Source of the DNA: Gaiellasilicea sp035525905
GTDB lineage: Bacteria; Actinomycetota; Thermoleophilia; Gaiellales; Gaiellaceae
DNA: 19,202 nt
Assembly: GCA_035525905.1 (NCBI GenBank)
Contig: DATLDK010000037.1
Location: 1-19,202, forward strand
Reading direction: 5' to 3'
In this document: positions 12,835-19,202 of the stretch, piece by piece
Layout: every line of letters starts with the position of its first letter
How positions within the stretch are numbered: the stretch's first letter is position 1
Notes under the pieces: generated by a model
Told to the model about the DNA's origin: nothing
Databases searched by the model: none
Seen by the model: the letters and a program-made list of their open reading frames with translations, nothing else
Program-made: the position numbers and the translations under genes

Positions 12835-14030
12835 TCGATCTCAAGGCGGCGCGCCACGACCCGGAGGCCTATCGCGCGGCACTGGCGCGGAAGGGCGCCG
12901 GGGACGCCTTCGACGCGGTGCTTCACGCAGACGAACGCTGGCGCGCGCTGGTGCCGAGGATCGACGAGCTGCGCAGCAAGACGAAGCTGAAAGGAAAGCC
13001 TTCGCCGGAGCAGCTCGCGGAGATGCAGCAGGTCAAGGAGGAGCTTCGCGCCGCGGAGGAAGAGCTCGCGGCGGCCGAGTTCGAGCGCGACCGGCTCGCG
13101 CTCCGCATCCCGAACCTCCCTCACCCCGACATTCCGGACGGCTCCACCGAGGACGACGTCGAGGAGATCCGCCGCGTCGGTGAGCCGCCGGCGCTCGCCG
13201 AGCCGCGCGAGCACACGGAGGTCGGGCGCTTCGAGATGGAGCGGGCCGGCCGGATGTCGGGCGCTCGCTTCGGCTACTGGGTCGGGGACACGGCTTTGCT
13301 CGCCCTCGCGCTCTACCGGCTCGCGCTCGACCGAATCGTTGCGAAGGGCTTCCTCGCGGTGCTGCCGCCCGTGCTGGTGCGCGAGGAGGCTCTGATCGGC
13401 ACGGGCGCTTTCCCTTCCGACGAGGCGAACGTCTACGAGCTCCCCGCGGACGGCCTCTATCTCGCCGGCACCGCGGAGATCCCCTTGGCCAGCTTGCACG
13501 CCGGCGAGATCCTGGACGCGGAGGACCTTCCCCTTCGCTACGTCGCCTTCTCGCCGTGCTTCCGCCGCGAGGCCGGTGCGGCCGGTCGCGACACGCGCGG
13601 GATGATCCGGGTGCATCAGTTCAACAAGGTCGAGCAGTTCTCGTTCACGCGGCCCGAGGACTCGTGGGACGAGCACGAGCTGCTGCTCGCGAACACCGAA
13701 GAGCTGGTCCAGGAACTCGAGCTCCCCTACCGGATCGTTGTGCTGCCCGCCGGGGACATCTCGTCGGCCGCCGCAAAGACCTATGACGTGGAGATCTGGT
13801 TCCCCACCCAGGAGCGCTACCGCGAGACGGCCTCGGTCTCGAACACGACCGACTTCCAGGCGCGGCGGCTCGGTATTCGCCGGCGTGCGGAGCACGGCCC
13901 GGAACCGGTGCACACGTTGAACGGCACCGCCGTCGTCGATCGGATGGCGCTCGCCATCCTCGAGAACTTCCAGGGCGAGGTACCGGACGTGCTCCGCGCG
14001 TACGGCGCGCCCGACCGCGTGGAAGCTTAG
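12831..14030 (+). CDS. serS: Seryl-tRNA synthetase
   Basis: A 399-residue class II aminoacyl-tRNA synthetase. Residues 1-100 form the long antiparallel coiled coil that grips the tRNA-Ser variable arm (MIDLKAARHDPEAYRAALARKG and the charged heptads to about 92). The catalytic core has the TAE loop at 214-216, motif 2 FRRE at 244-247 leading to RGMIRVHQFNKVE, EIWFP at 321-325, SNTTDFQARR at 337-346, and motif 3 NGTAVVDRMALAILENFQ with R371. It charges tRNA-Ser, one of which is encoded at 16373-16459. It is slightly shorter than the common 420-430 residues. ATG 12831 overlaps the HAD stop, so it is translated as part of that operon. Its stop overlaps the stop of the convergent lysC by 3 bases. 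Confidence 0.97.
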   Translation: MIDLKAARHDPEAYRAALARKGAGDAFDAVLHADERWRALVPRIDELRSKTKLKGKPSPEQLAEMQQVKEELRAAEEELAAAEFERDRLALRIPNLPHPDIPDGSTEDDVEEIRRVGEPPALAEPREHTEVGRFEMERAGRMSGARFGYWVGDTALLALALYRLALDRIVAKGFLAVLPPVLVREEALIGTGAFPSDEANVYELPADGLYLAGTAEIPLASLHAGEILDAEDLPLRYVAFSPCFRREAGAAGRDTRGMIRVHQFNKVEQFSFTRPEDSWDEHELLLANTEELVQELELPYRIVVLPAGDISSAAAKTYDVEIWFPTQERYRETASVSNTTDFQARRLGIRRRAEHGPEPVHTLNGTAVVDRMALAILENFQGEVPDVLRAYGAPDRVEA

Positions 14031-14524
14031 GCCTCGGCCGTCACCACCGGCTCGTGCAGCTTGAAGCGCTCGTGCACCGCCTGCACGGCCCGCTCCACGT
14101 CACCGGCCGGGACAACGCACGAGATCCGAACCGACGAGGTGGAGATGATGCCGATGTTGATGCCGGCCTCGGCGAGCGCGTCGAACATGTCGGCGGCGAC
14201 GCCGGGATGCGTACGCATGCCTGCGCCGACGAGCGAGATCTTGGCGATCTCCGGGTCGTGCGCCAGGCCGCGAGCCCCGATCTCGGCCGCAAGCGGCTCC
14301 AGCACCTCCAGTGTGCGTCTCATCTCGGTCTTCGGGAGCGTGAACGAGATGTCCGTGTGTCCTTCGGCCGACACGTTCTGGACGATCATGTCGACGTTGA
14401 CGCTCACATCGGCGAGCGTGCGGAAGACCCGGGCCGCAATTCCCGGCCGGTCCGGCACGCCGAGGATCGTCACCTCGGCCTCCGAGGTGTCGTGGGCGAT
14501 CCCCGAGATGATTGCCTGCTCCAT
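14027..14524 (-). CDS. lysC: Aspartate kinase beta subunit from an internal in-frame start
   Basis: ATG at 14522-14524 (codon 247 of lysC) is preceded by AGGAGG with a 5-nt spacer (14535-14530), as strong a ribosome binding site as any in the window and inside a coding region. The product, 165 residues starting MEQAIISGIAHDTSEAEVTILG, is exactly the two ACT domains. In Corynebacterium glutamicum and Bacillus subtilis the beta subunit of this enzyme is made from an internal start at the same place, giving an alpha2-beta2 enzyme. The full gene, by contrast, seems leaderless. Confidence 0.75.
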   Translation of the reverse strand: MEQAIISGIAHDTSEAEVTILGVPDRPGIAARVFRTLADVSVNVDMIVQNVSAEGHTDISFTLPKTEMRRTLEVLEPLAAEIGARGLAHDPEIAKISLVGAGMRTHPGVAADMFDALAEAGINIGIISTSSVRISCVVPAGDVERAVQAVHERFKLHEPVVTAEA

Positions 14525-15262
14525 CAACTCCTCCTGACTGACGACCCATGTTCCCTCGTTCGCGGAGAGCGAGGAGCGGACGTGGATGCGAACTCCGTGG
14601 TTACGCGCGAACTCGACCGAGCGCAGCATGAGCACCTTGGCGCCACCGGCGGCGAGCTCGAGCATCTCCTCGTAGGAGACCGCATCGAGCTTGCGCGCCT
14701 CCGGCACGAGCCGCGGGTCGGCAGTGAAGACACCCTCGACGTCCGTGTAGATCTCACACGCGTCCGCGCCGAGTGCGGCCGCGAGCGCAACCGCGGTCGC
14801 ATCGGATCCGCCCCGCCCTAGTGTCGTCACCTCGAAGTCCGTCGAGACTCCCTGGAAGCCGGCAACGAGCACGATCGCGCCGGCGCCCAGCGCCTCGTGG
14901 ATTCGCCGCGGGCGGATCTCCAGCACCTTGGCGCGCGTGTGCTCGGTGTCGGTGACGACGCCCGCCTGCGAGCCCGTGAGCGAGATCGCCGTGTGGCCGA
15001 GATCGTGGATGGCCATGGCCGCCAGCGCGCACGAGATCCGCTCGCCCACCGAGAGGAGCATGTCCAGCTCCCGCGGATGGGGCGTCTCCGAGACCTGGTG
15101 GGCGAGATCGACGAGCTCGTCGGTCGCCCCGCCCATGGCCGAAAGGACGCCGACCACGTCGTTCCCCGCTTCCCGTGCGTTGACGAGGCGCTGCGCCACC
15201 GCCTTCAGCCGCTCCGGCCCGGCGACGGAGGTGCCGCCGAACTTCTGGACGACGAGACCCAT
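14027..15262 (-). CDS. lysC: Aspartate kinase, alpha subunit (full length)
   Basis: A 411-residue aspartokinase catalysing the first step from aspartate to lysine, threonine, methionine and diaminopimelate. The kinase domain has KFGGTS at 7-12, VGERIS near 72-77, GRGGSD at 149-154 and TDVEGVFTADPR at 173-184. Two ACT domains follow: about 264-330 (VTILGVPDRPGIAARVFRTLAD) and 341-405 (ISLVGAGMRTHPGVAADMFDALAEAGINIGIISTSS), the usual site of lysine/threonine feedback. ATG 15262 lacks a ribosome binding site but lies 6 nt after TAGCGT (15274-15269), so the mRNA is probably leaderless. The asd gene, often next to lysC, is not here. An internal start at 14524 would give a separate beta subunit. 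Confidence 0.96.
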   Translation of the reverse strand: MGLVVQKFGGTSVAGPERLKAVAQRLVNAREAGNDVVGVLSAMGGATDELVDLAHQVSETPHPRELDMLLSVGERISCALAAMAIHDLGHTAISLTGSQAGVVTDTEHTRAKVLEIRPRRIHEALGAGAIVLVAGFQGVSTDFEVTTLGRGGSDATAVALAAALGADACEIYTDVEGVFTADPRLVPEARKLDAVSYEEMLELAAGGAKVLMLRSVEFARNHGVRIHVRSSLSANEGTWVVSQEELMEQAIISGIAHDTSEAEVTILGVPDRPGIAARVFRTLADVSVNVDMIVQNVSAEGHTDISFTLPKTEMRRTLEVLEPLAAEIGARGLAHDPEIAKISLVGAGMRTHPGVAADMFDALAEAGINIGIISTSSVRISCVVPAGDVERAVQAVHERFKLHEPVVTAEA

Positions 15263-15268
15263 GGCGAG

Positions 15269-15274
15269 ACGCTA
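15269..15274 (-). promoter_or_regulatory. -10 box of a leaderless promoter (lysC)
   Basis: TAGCGT on the minus strand, 6 nt before ATG 15262. The gap to the next upstream gene (stop at 15303) is only 40 bp, so lysC may also be read through from it. Confidence 0.5.
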
Positions 15275-15302
15275 CACGCGCCTCTCGAAGGTCAGGCGAG
15301 GG

Positions 15303-15800
15303 CTACGGCTGCCGGCTGAGCAAGACCATCCGCCAGGCCTGCTGGATGTCTGCGAGCTCGGTGACGGCGAACACGACCGGCTGGGAGATCGCGGCCTGCA
15401 CCTCTGCGAGCGCGGCGCTCGTCGGATCGGCCACAGCGACGAGCAGGTCGCCGTCTGCGCGGAAGCGGACCGGAACAGCGGAGAGCCGGAGCCCCGTCTC
15501 GGCGTCCAGGCACGCGGCAGCGCGCAGATCGACGGAGACGTGCTGGATGTTGACGTAGTCGATCCCGTGCTGGAGCGCGAGACCGCGCGCCAGATCCTGG
15601 GGGAAGAGCCAGCCGCGCTCGATCAGGATCTCCCCGAGCCGCTGTCCGCTGCCCGCCTGCTGGCTCAACGCATCGTCCAGCTGCTCGGGCTGCAGGAGCT
15701 TGCTTTTCAGCAGGACGGCGCCGAGATGCGGTCGCAGCTCGTCGTCGAAGAATGAATGGTCGAGGCGAGGTAGGTAGCGCCCCGGTGCATCTGGCATCAC
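15303..15800 (-). CDS. Standalone MshEN (GspE/PilB N-terminal) domain protein, possible c-di-GMP sensor
   Basis: From the chosen start the protein has 165 residues. Two adjacent 24-residue helical motifs, HLGAVLLKSKLLQPEQLDDALSQQ (25-48) and RLGEILIERGWLFPQDLARGLALQ (54-77), are joined by five residues. This is the layout of the MshEN domain, which binds cyclic di-GMP in MshE-type secretion ATPases. The rest (DYVNI, then a small alpha/beta part with VPVRFRADGDLLVAVADPT and SQPVVFAVTELADIQQAW) matches the GspE N-terminal domain, but no ATPase follows. It may act as a diffusible c-di-GMP effector or as an adaptor. GTG 15800 is favoured by AAGGAG 9 nt upstream. ATG 15797, ATG 15818 and TTG 15863 are alternatives. 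Confidence 0.75.
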   Translation of the reverse strand: MMPDAPGRYLPRLDHSFFDDELRPHLGAVLLKSKLLQPEQLDDALSQQAGSGQRLGEILIERGWLFPQDLARGLALQHGIDYVNIQHVSVDLRAAACLDAETGLRLSAVPVRFRADGDLLVAVADPTSAALAEVQAAISQPVVFAVTELADIQQAWRMVLLSRQP

Positions 15801-15911
15801 GGCCACCGGCTCCTTCATCGTTTCCGCAAGCACACTGACGTGCGAAGAGAGAATCGGCTTCAAGCCGGAGTTGCCGATCCCCCAACCGGGTTACACGCGT
15901 GCCGGGCCTTG

Positions 15912-16085
15912 CTACGCGTTTGGGGCGTCGAACCGCACGCCCACGGCGTACAGCACCACCCACATCTCACGATGCTCGCGGATCGCCGCGTCGATCACGT
16001 CCGGTTCACGGAGCTGCCTGTCGAGGTTCGACAGCATCGACTCCACAAAAGCGCGCAGCTCCTCGTCGCTCGGCTCGACCTCCAC
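15912..16085 (-). CDS. Small 57-aa protein, unknown
   Basis: A short frame of 57 residues, starting VEVEPSDEELRAFVESMLSNL and ending VLYAVGVRFDAPNA. It is acidic in the N-terminal half, predicted helical to about residue 40, with a short beta-prone end (MWVVLYAVGVRF). Third codon positions are almost all G or C, as in real genes here. The GTG start at 16085 lies 6 nt after TAGGTT (16097-16092), the leaderless pattern seen at other genes. It follows the 66-aa gene on the same strand after 26 nt. I do not recognise the family. Confidence 0.6.
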   Translation of the reverse strand: MEVEPSDEELRAFVESMLSNLDRQLREPDVIDAAIREHREMWVVLYAVGVRFDAPNA

Positions 16086-16091
16086 CGCAGG

Positions 16092-16097
16092 AACCTA
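16092..16097 (-). promoter_or_regulatory. -10 box of a leaderless promoter (57-aa gene)
   Basis: TAGGTT on the minus strand, 6 nt before GTG 16085. It is identical in sequence and spacing to the box before nucS. Confidence 0.45.
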
Positions 16098-16111
16098 CCC
16101 CAGGCGGGACC

Positions 16112-16312
16112 TCAGTCGGTCAGATTGTTCAGCTTCGCGGTCAGCGACTCGAGCTCGCGCTCGGTGCGCTCGATCATTGCGGCGAGGTCGCTGGTCAAGT
16201 TTGTGTCGAGGGCGTTCGCCGCCGCTTCGAGCACCGTCTCCGTCTGCTGGCAGGCGGCGAGGAGCAGGATCAGCATGCTCCGGGCCTGCGTGAGCGTCGC
16301 GCGTTCGTCCAT
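16112..16312 (-). CDS. Small 66-aa helical protein, unknown
   Basis: Sixty-six residues, MDERATLTQARSMLILLLAACQQTETVLEAAANALDTNLTSDLAAMIERTERELESLTAKLNNLTD. It is wholly helix-forming, with heptad-like Leu/Ile spacing in the C-terminal half (LAAMIERTERELESLTAKLNNL), suggesting a coiled-coil dimer. A short hydrophobic stretch near residues 13-21 is too short for a membrane helix. Codon use is GC3-rich and typical of the window. ATG 16312 lies 6 nt after TACACT (16324-16319) and has no ribosome binding site. The family is unknown. It is the first gene of a minus-strand run with the 57-aa gene. Confidence 0.65.
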   Translation of the reverse strand: MDERATLTQARSMLILLLAACQQTETVLEAAANALDTNLTSDLAAMIERTERELESLTAKLNNLTD

Positions 16313-16318
16313 GTCCGG

Positions 16319-16324
16319 AGTGTA
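16319..16324 (-). promoter_or_regulatory. -10 box of a leaderless promoter (66-aa gene)
   Basis: TACACT on the minus strand, 6 nt before ATG 16312. Confidence 0.5.
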
Positions 16325-16358
16325 TGGGGGACGCGAGGCTGCTGGGTCACTCGGCGGC

Positions 16359-16364
16359 TAGGGT
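16359..16364 (+). promoter_or_regulatory. Likely -10 box of the tRNA-Ser gene
   Basis: TAGGGT lies 8 nt before the first base of the mature tRNA at 16373. No clear -35 hexamer was found at normal spacing. Confidence 0.35.
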
Positions 16365-16372
16365 GGTCTGAC

Positions 16373-16459
16373 GGCGGGGTGCGAGAGCGGTCGAATCGGG
16401 CGGTCTTGAAAACCGCTGGGCGTGCAAGCGTCCCGTGGGTTCAAATCCCACCCCCGCCG
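16373..16459 (+). tRNA. tRNA-Ser (anticodon TGA)
   Basis: An 87-nt class II tRNA. Acceptor GGCGGGG (16373-16379) pairs perfectly with CCCCGCC (16452-16458) and the discriminator is G at 16459, as expected for serine. The anticodon stem GCGGT/ACCGC holds loop CTTGAAA (TGA, reading TCA). A long variable arm (GGGCG-TGCAAG-CGTCCC) and the T-arm GTGGG-TTCAAAT-CCCAC complete it. The CCA end is not encoded. Confidence 0.97.
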
Positions 16460-16566
16460 CCTTTCCCCGCATCGCTGCAGCGAGTGCCCTGTACCGCGCT
16501 GCGAGGCGTCAGGTACCTCAGCGTGCTCGACTGACGTTCCCGCAGTGGCGGCGGTCGGCTGGGCCA

Positions 16567-16956
16567 GTGTTCAGAAATGCGGCGGCGACAGCGACCCCGG
16601 TGCTGTTGGACCGCTTCGACCGCGGCGGGACCTTCGTCGGAGTGTTCGACGCTGAAGCGCTGATCGGCCCGAGTGTTCTCGAGAGCGCTCTCGTTGGGCG
16701 CGATCGCGATCAGATGCAACTCGCCTACCTCTACGTCAGCCGCATCTTTCGCGGGCGCGGCGTCGGATTGCAGCTGTTCGAGGCGGCGGTGTCTTTCGCA
16801 CGCGAGGCCGGCGCGAGGGCGCTCTACGTCTCGGCCGCACCCACCGAGAACACCGTCGACTTCTACCTCAATCGAGGCTGTGTTCTCGCGCCTGAGCCCG
16901 ACCCAGCGCTCCTGGCTGCCGAGCCCGACGACATCCACCTCCTCTATCTGCTCTGA
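16567..16956 (+). CDS. GNAT-family N-acetyltransferase, N-terminus uncertain or truncated
   Basis: From GTG 16567 the product is 129 residues. It has the GNAT core: GGTFVGVFDAEALIG (beta strands), MQLAYLYVSRIFRGRGVGLQLFEAAVSFA with the acetyl-CoA loop R-x2-RGRGVG, then ALYVSAAPTENTVDFYLNRGCVL and EPDDIHLLYLL. Related acetyltransferases normally carry some 50-60 more residues before the GG-x-x-x-G-x-F-D strand. The same frame is open upstream, and ALYRAARRQVPQRARLTFPQW (about 16487-16548) looks like that missing part, but no ATG, GTG or TTG lies between the tRNA end and it. The gene may be 5'-truncated at the tRNA-Ser junction, or begin at GTG 16567 with a reduced domain. The acceptor substrate is unknown. 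Confidence 0.65.
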   Translation: MFRNAAATATPVLLDRFDRGGTFVGVFDAEALIGPSVLESALVGRDRDQMQLAYLYVSRIFRGRGVGLQLFEAAVSFAREAGARALYVSAAPTENTVDFYLNRGCVLAPEPDPALLAAEPDDIHLLYLL

Positions 16957-17052
16957 CCCTCGTTATAGCCGTGCCCCCAATCCGGGATAGACCACCGCCG
17001 CATGGCCAGCGTCCGGGAATGTCCCCTGCGCGGAGAGCCGGTTCCCCTCTCC

Positions 17053-17868
17053 TCATGCCTGGGCGCCGATGTTCAGGCGCCGGCGCCGGTAGTCGAGCGT
17101 GAGGATGGTGTGTCGAAGGAAGCCGTTCCCGAGATTTCCGAGAGCGCGCGTCGGGTCGGTAGCCGGTCGCGGAAGGAAGACCGTCGTCACATCCTCCAGG
17201 CTTACGTTTCCGAGGGCAAGCGAAGCGACCACTCCCTCATACGCTTCGAAATTCCCTCGGGCTCCGGTGAGTATCCGAGGGGTCGCGGCGTCGCGTGCTG
17301 TCGCGAGTCCAAGCTCCTCGACAGCGTCGAGGTAGATCCCCAGCGTAAGGCTGGATCCGGTGTCGAGCACGACCGGAACGTGACGGCCGTTGACAGTTAC
17401 AGGTACGACCGGCGTGAGGTCCTCAGCGCCCTCGATCGGGAATGAGACGCCCTCCTCGACGGTGGTCGGATCCAGCTTCAGCCGCTCACGGCCGTAGTCG
17501 AACTGGACGACGCGTCCTTCAAAAAAGCTCTGGCCAAGGATCGCGTGCAGCGGCCGACCGAGCTTTGCACCCAAGGAAGCGAGGTCTGCGGCGACCGCCT
17601 CGATGTTCCCGACAAGATGCTCGCCGATCTGCAGGTCGCGCAGCTCAGACGGGTAGAACGTTGCTCTCCCGGCGCCCAGGCCGGCTGCCTCCCCCGGCGC
17701 GGTCTCTTCGATCGGCAGCCCGAGCTCGCGCGCGAGCGTCAGATCGACCACCGATGGCGCGACGGCGACGTCGAGTAAAGACGTGAACGGGCCTTTGCCT
17801 CCCAAGAAGATCGCGACGACTACTTGATTGTGGATCAGTTTGAATGGAATGCAGGTATCCGCGCTCAC
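17053..17868 (-). CDS. Tandem retropepsin-like aspartic protease family protein
   Basis: A 271-residue protein made of two similar halves, each a retropepsin-like fold. The first has LLDVAVAPSVVDLTLARELGL (D33) and ILGQSFFEGRVVQFDYGRERLKL. The second has VPVVLDTGSSLTLGIYLDAVEELGL (catalytic D169) and LGNGFLRHTILTLDYRRRRLNIG. Only the second keeps the D-T-G active-site triad; the first reads D-V-A. A working aspartic protease needs two D-T/S-G loops, so it must pair across a degenerate site, dimerise, or be inactive. No signal peptide is seen, although some relatives are secreted. GTG 17868 is chosen because TAGGAT lies 8 nt upstream (also readable as an AGGA ribosome binding site). The ATG at 17907 has poor context. 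Confidence 0.75.
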   Translation of the reverse strand: MSADTCIPFKLIHNQVVVAIFLGGKGPFTSLLDVAVAPSVVDLTLARELGLPIEETAPGEAAGLGAGRATFYPSELRDLQIGEHLVGNIEAVAADLASLGAKLGRPLHAILGQSFFEGRVVQFDYGRERLKLDPTTVEEGVSFPIEGAEDLTPVVPVTVNGRHVPVVLDTGSSLTLGIYLDAVEELGLATARDAATPRILTGARGNFEAYEGVVASLALGNVSLEDVTTVFLPRPATDPTRALGNLGNGFLRHTILTLDYRRRRLNIGAQA

Positions 17869-17962
17869 GACGTTCGATCCTAAGCGCGCGGGGCGAGCGC
17901 CTGACATCTCCGAGTGGACCCGGCGGTGAGCTCGTAGCGTTGGCCTCGACCGCGGGCGAAGG

Positions 17963-19202
17963 CTAGCCGCCGCCGGTGATGTCTTTGACCACGTAGGCGG
18001 TCACGTCCTCGATCTCCTTCTGGGAGAGCGTCCCCTTGAACGCAGGCATGCCGCCGCCTCCGTTCTTCACCTGCGCGAGCACGTGCTCCGGGTTCGATGC
18101 CGTCGAGATCGAGGTCAGGTCGGGACCGCCGTTTCCGCCCGTGCCGGCGAGCCCGTGGCAGCCGGAGCAGTTGTCCGCCCATATGGCCTGGCCCCTCTTC
18201 GCGTCGCTGTCGCCACCGGTCGGTTCGGCCGGCGTTTCGCCGGCGTGCCCGACGCCTTCCGCTTTCTCGCCCACGCCCTTGAGTTGCTCCATGGTTCCGT
18301 TCAGGGCGAAGAGCCACAGGTTGTCTCCGTGCGGCGTCGCCGCGAGCGCGTTGCCGCCGGCCAGGAACGCGATCTTCTCGGTGCCGCCGTGCTCGAACAC
18401 GGTCACCGTCGAGTTAGCGCCAGCCCCGGTCTGGAAGCTCCACTTGCGCTCGCCGTTCTCGGCGTCGTAGGCCTCGAGCTGGCCTCCGTTGCGGCCGACG
18501 AAGACAAGCCCGCCCCCGGTGGCGGTCGAGCCGGAGTAGCACGACTCCGGCCAGCGCTTCTGCCACTTGATCTCGCCCGTGTGGGCGTCTATCGCGGTGA
18601 AGTACCCGGGGTGGTCGCCGAATCCGGTGGTCACAAACGAGCCTCCAATGTCGGCAACGGCCCCCTGCTTGCCCGGCGGCACGGCTTTGTTCGACAAGAC
18701 GAGGCCGGAGAAGGCCGCCTGCGCACAGACATAGAACATCTCGGTGTCGGGGCTGTAACTCGTCGGCTGCCAGTTCGTCCCTCCCTGCGGCCCGGGAACG
18801 ACGACGGTGATCGCCTTGTCGTCGAACGGGGTGTACGTCTCCTTCGCCCGCTTGACGGGCACGTTCTTCAGCGCCTTGTTGGCCTTCTTGAGCTGGTTGA
18901 CGGCCTGGATGTGCTCCGACGTCACCTCGTGCGGAATGAAGGGCGGGTAGCTCGGGATGGGCTGGGTCTTGGCGGTCTTCTGTGCGGCGAGCTGCGGGAC
19001 AGGCTGCTCGGGGATCGGCAGGAGCGGCTCCCCCGTCTCCCGGTCGAGGAGATAAAGCCAACCGGTCTTCGACGCCTGCGCGAGGCCTTTCTTGCCGTCG
19101 ACGTCGAACAGGACGACGGGGCTCGGGCCGTCGTAGTCCCAGATGTCGTGGTGGACCTGCTGGAAGTGCCATCGGTACTTGCCGGTCCTGGCGTCGACCG
19201 CG
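17963..19202 (-). CDS. PQQ-dependent quinohaemoprotein dehydrogenase, C-terminal part (5' end outside window)
   Basis: The frame is open from the window edge to the TAG at 17963-17965. The beta-propeller part includes WHFQQVHHDIWDYDGPSPVVLFD, then KTGWLYLLDRETGEPLLPI, GGTNWQPTSYSPDTEMFYVCA, and repeats with W-docking motifs (FTAIDAHTGEIKWQKRW; LEAYDAENGERKWSF), as in pyrroloquinoline-quinone alcohol dehydrogenases. After a Gly/Glu linker a cytochrome c domain follows, with NCSGCH and axial Met in GGGMPAFKGTLSQKEIEDVTAYV. The propeller-haem order marks a type II quinohaemoprotein, an extracytoplasmic enzyme oxidising alcohols or similar substrates and passing electrons to the respiratory chain. 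The signal peptide and substrate-defining N-terminus lie outside the window. Confidence 0.92.
   Translation of the reverse strand, partial: AVDARTGKYRWHFQQVHHDIWDYDGPSPVVLFDVDGKKGLAQASKTGWLYLLDRETGEPLLPIPEQPVPQLAAQKTAKTQPIPSYPPFIPHEVTSEHIQAVNQLKKANKALKNVPVKRAKETYTPFDDKAITVVVPGPQGGTNWQPTSYSPDTEMFYVCAQAAFSGLVLSNKAVPPGKQGAVADIGGSFVTTGFGDHPGYFTAIDAHTGEIKWQKRWPESCYSGSTATGGGLVFVGRNGGQLEAYDAENGERKWSFQTGAGANSTVTVFEHGGTEKIAFLAGGNALAATPHGDNLWLFALNGTMEQLKGVGEKAEGVGHAGETPAEPTGGDSDAKRGQAIWADNCSGCHGLAGTGGNGGPDLTSISTASNPEHVLAQVKNGGGGMPAFKGTLSQKEIEDVTAYVVKDITGGG

Noticed and set aside
16957..17052. A terminator between the convergent acetyltransferase and protease genes
   Set aside because: No hairpin with adequate stem was found in the 96-bp gap.
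17869..17962. A gene or regulatory RNA in the gap between protease and PQQ dehydrogenase
   Set aside because: Only 94 bp with no stem-loop or start that stands out.

Overview
The window is G+C-rich bacterial chromosome from an actinobacterium, most likely of the Thermoleophilia (Gaiella/Solirubrobacter-like) type. That placement is inference. It rests on a NucS mismatch endonuclease, strong GC bias at third codon positions, many starts that look leaderless (a TANNNT box 6-8 nt before the start codon), GTG starts, and the protein families present. There is no IS element, prophage or CRISPR array.

Layout. 1-303: 3' end of a sugar-phosphate isomerase/epimerase. 551-1042: DUF892 ferritin-like protein with a hairpin terminator. 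1278-2635: divergent YfcE-like phosphoesterase and FRG-domain protein. 2646-3114: metal-linked DUF4396 membrane protein behind a perfect CsoR-type palindrome. 3130-4467: tRNA-Ala(CGC) overlapping the 3' end of an MFS exporter gene. 4499-6237: a translationally coupled pair of medium-chain dehydrogenases. 6234-8236: minus-strand cluster of a metallo-beta-lactamase-fold hydrolase, an O-methyltransferase and NucS. 8296-8987: a secreted Asn/Leu-rich protein set among three copies of a CCTGCTAGGAA element. 9241-10383: ECF sigma factor with a likely membrane anchor and a long Pro/Ala-rich tail. 10442-14030: plus-strand operon of a polytopic membrane protein running in frame into a lipoprotein cytochrome c, then a HAD phosphatase and seryl-tRNA synthetase. 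14027-15262: aspartate kinase with an internal start for a beta subunit. 15303-16312: a standalone MshEN protein and two small ORFs, one of only 57 aa. 16373-16956: tRNA-Ser(TGA) and a GNAT acetyltransferase with an unclear N-terminus. 17053-17868: a tandem retropepsin-like protease. 17963-19202: the C-terminal part of a PQQ-dependent quinohaemoprotein dehydrogenase.

How the genes fit together. Two membrane or extracytoplasmic c-type cytochrome modules (the 11579-12010 domain and the C-terminus of the PQQ enzyme) are similar in layout and point to periplasmic electron transfer. The sigma factor is divergent from the membrane-cytochrome operon across only 58 bp, so shared control is plausible. 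The most unusual parts are the repeat-flanked secreted protein, the anchored sigma factor, the membrane protein-cytochrome fusion, and the CsoR-like operator lying on a leaderless promoter.
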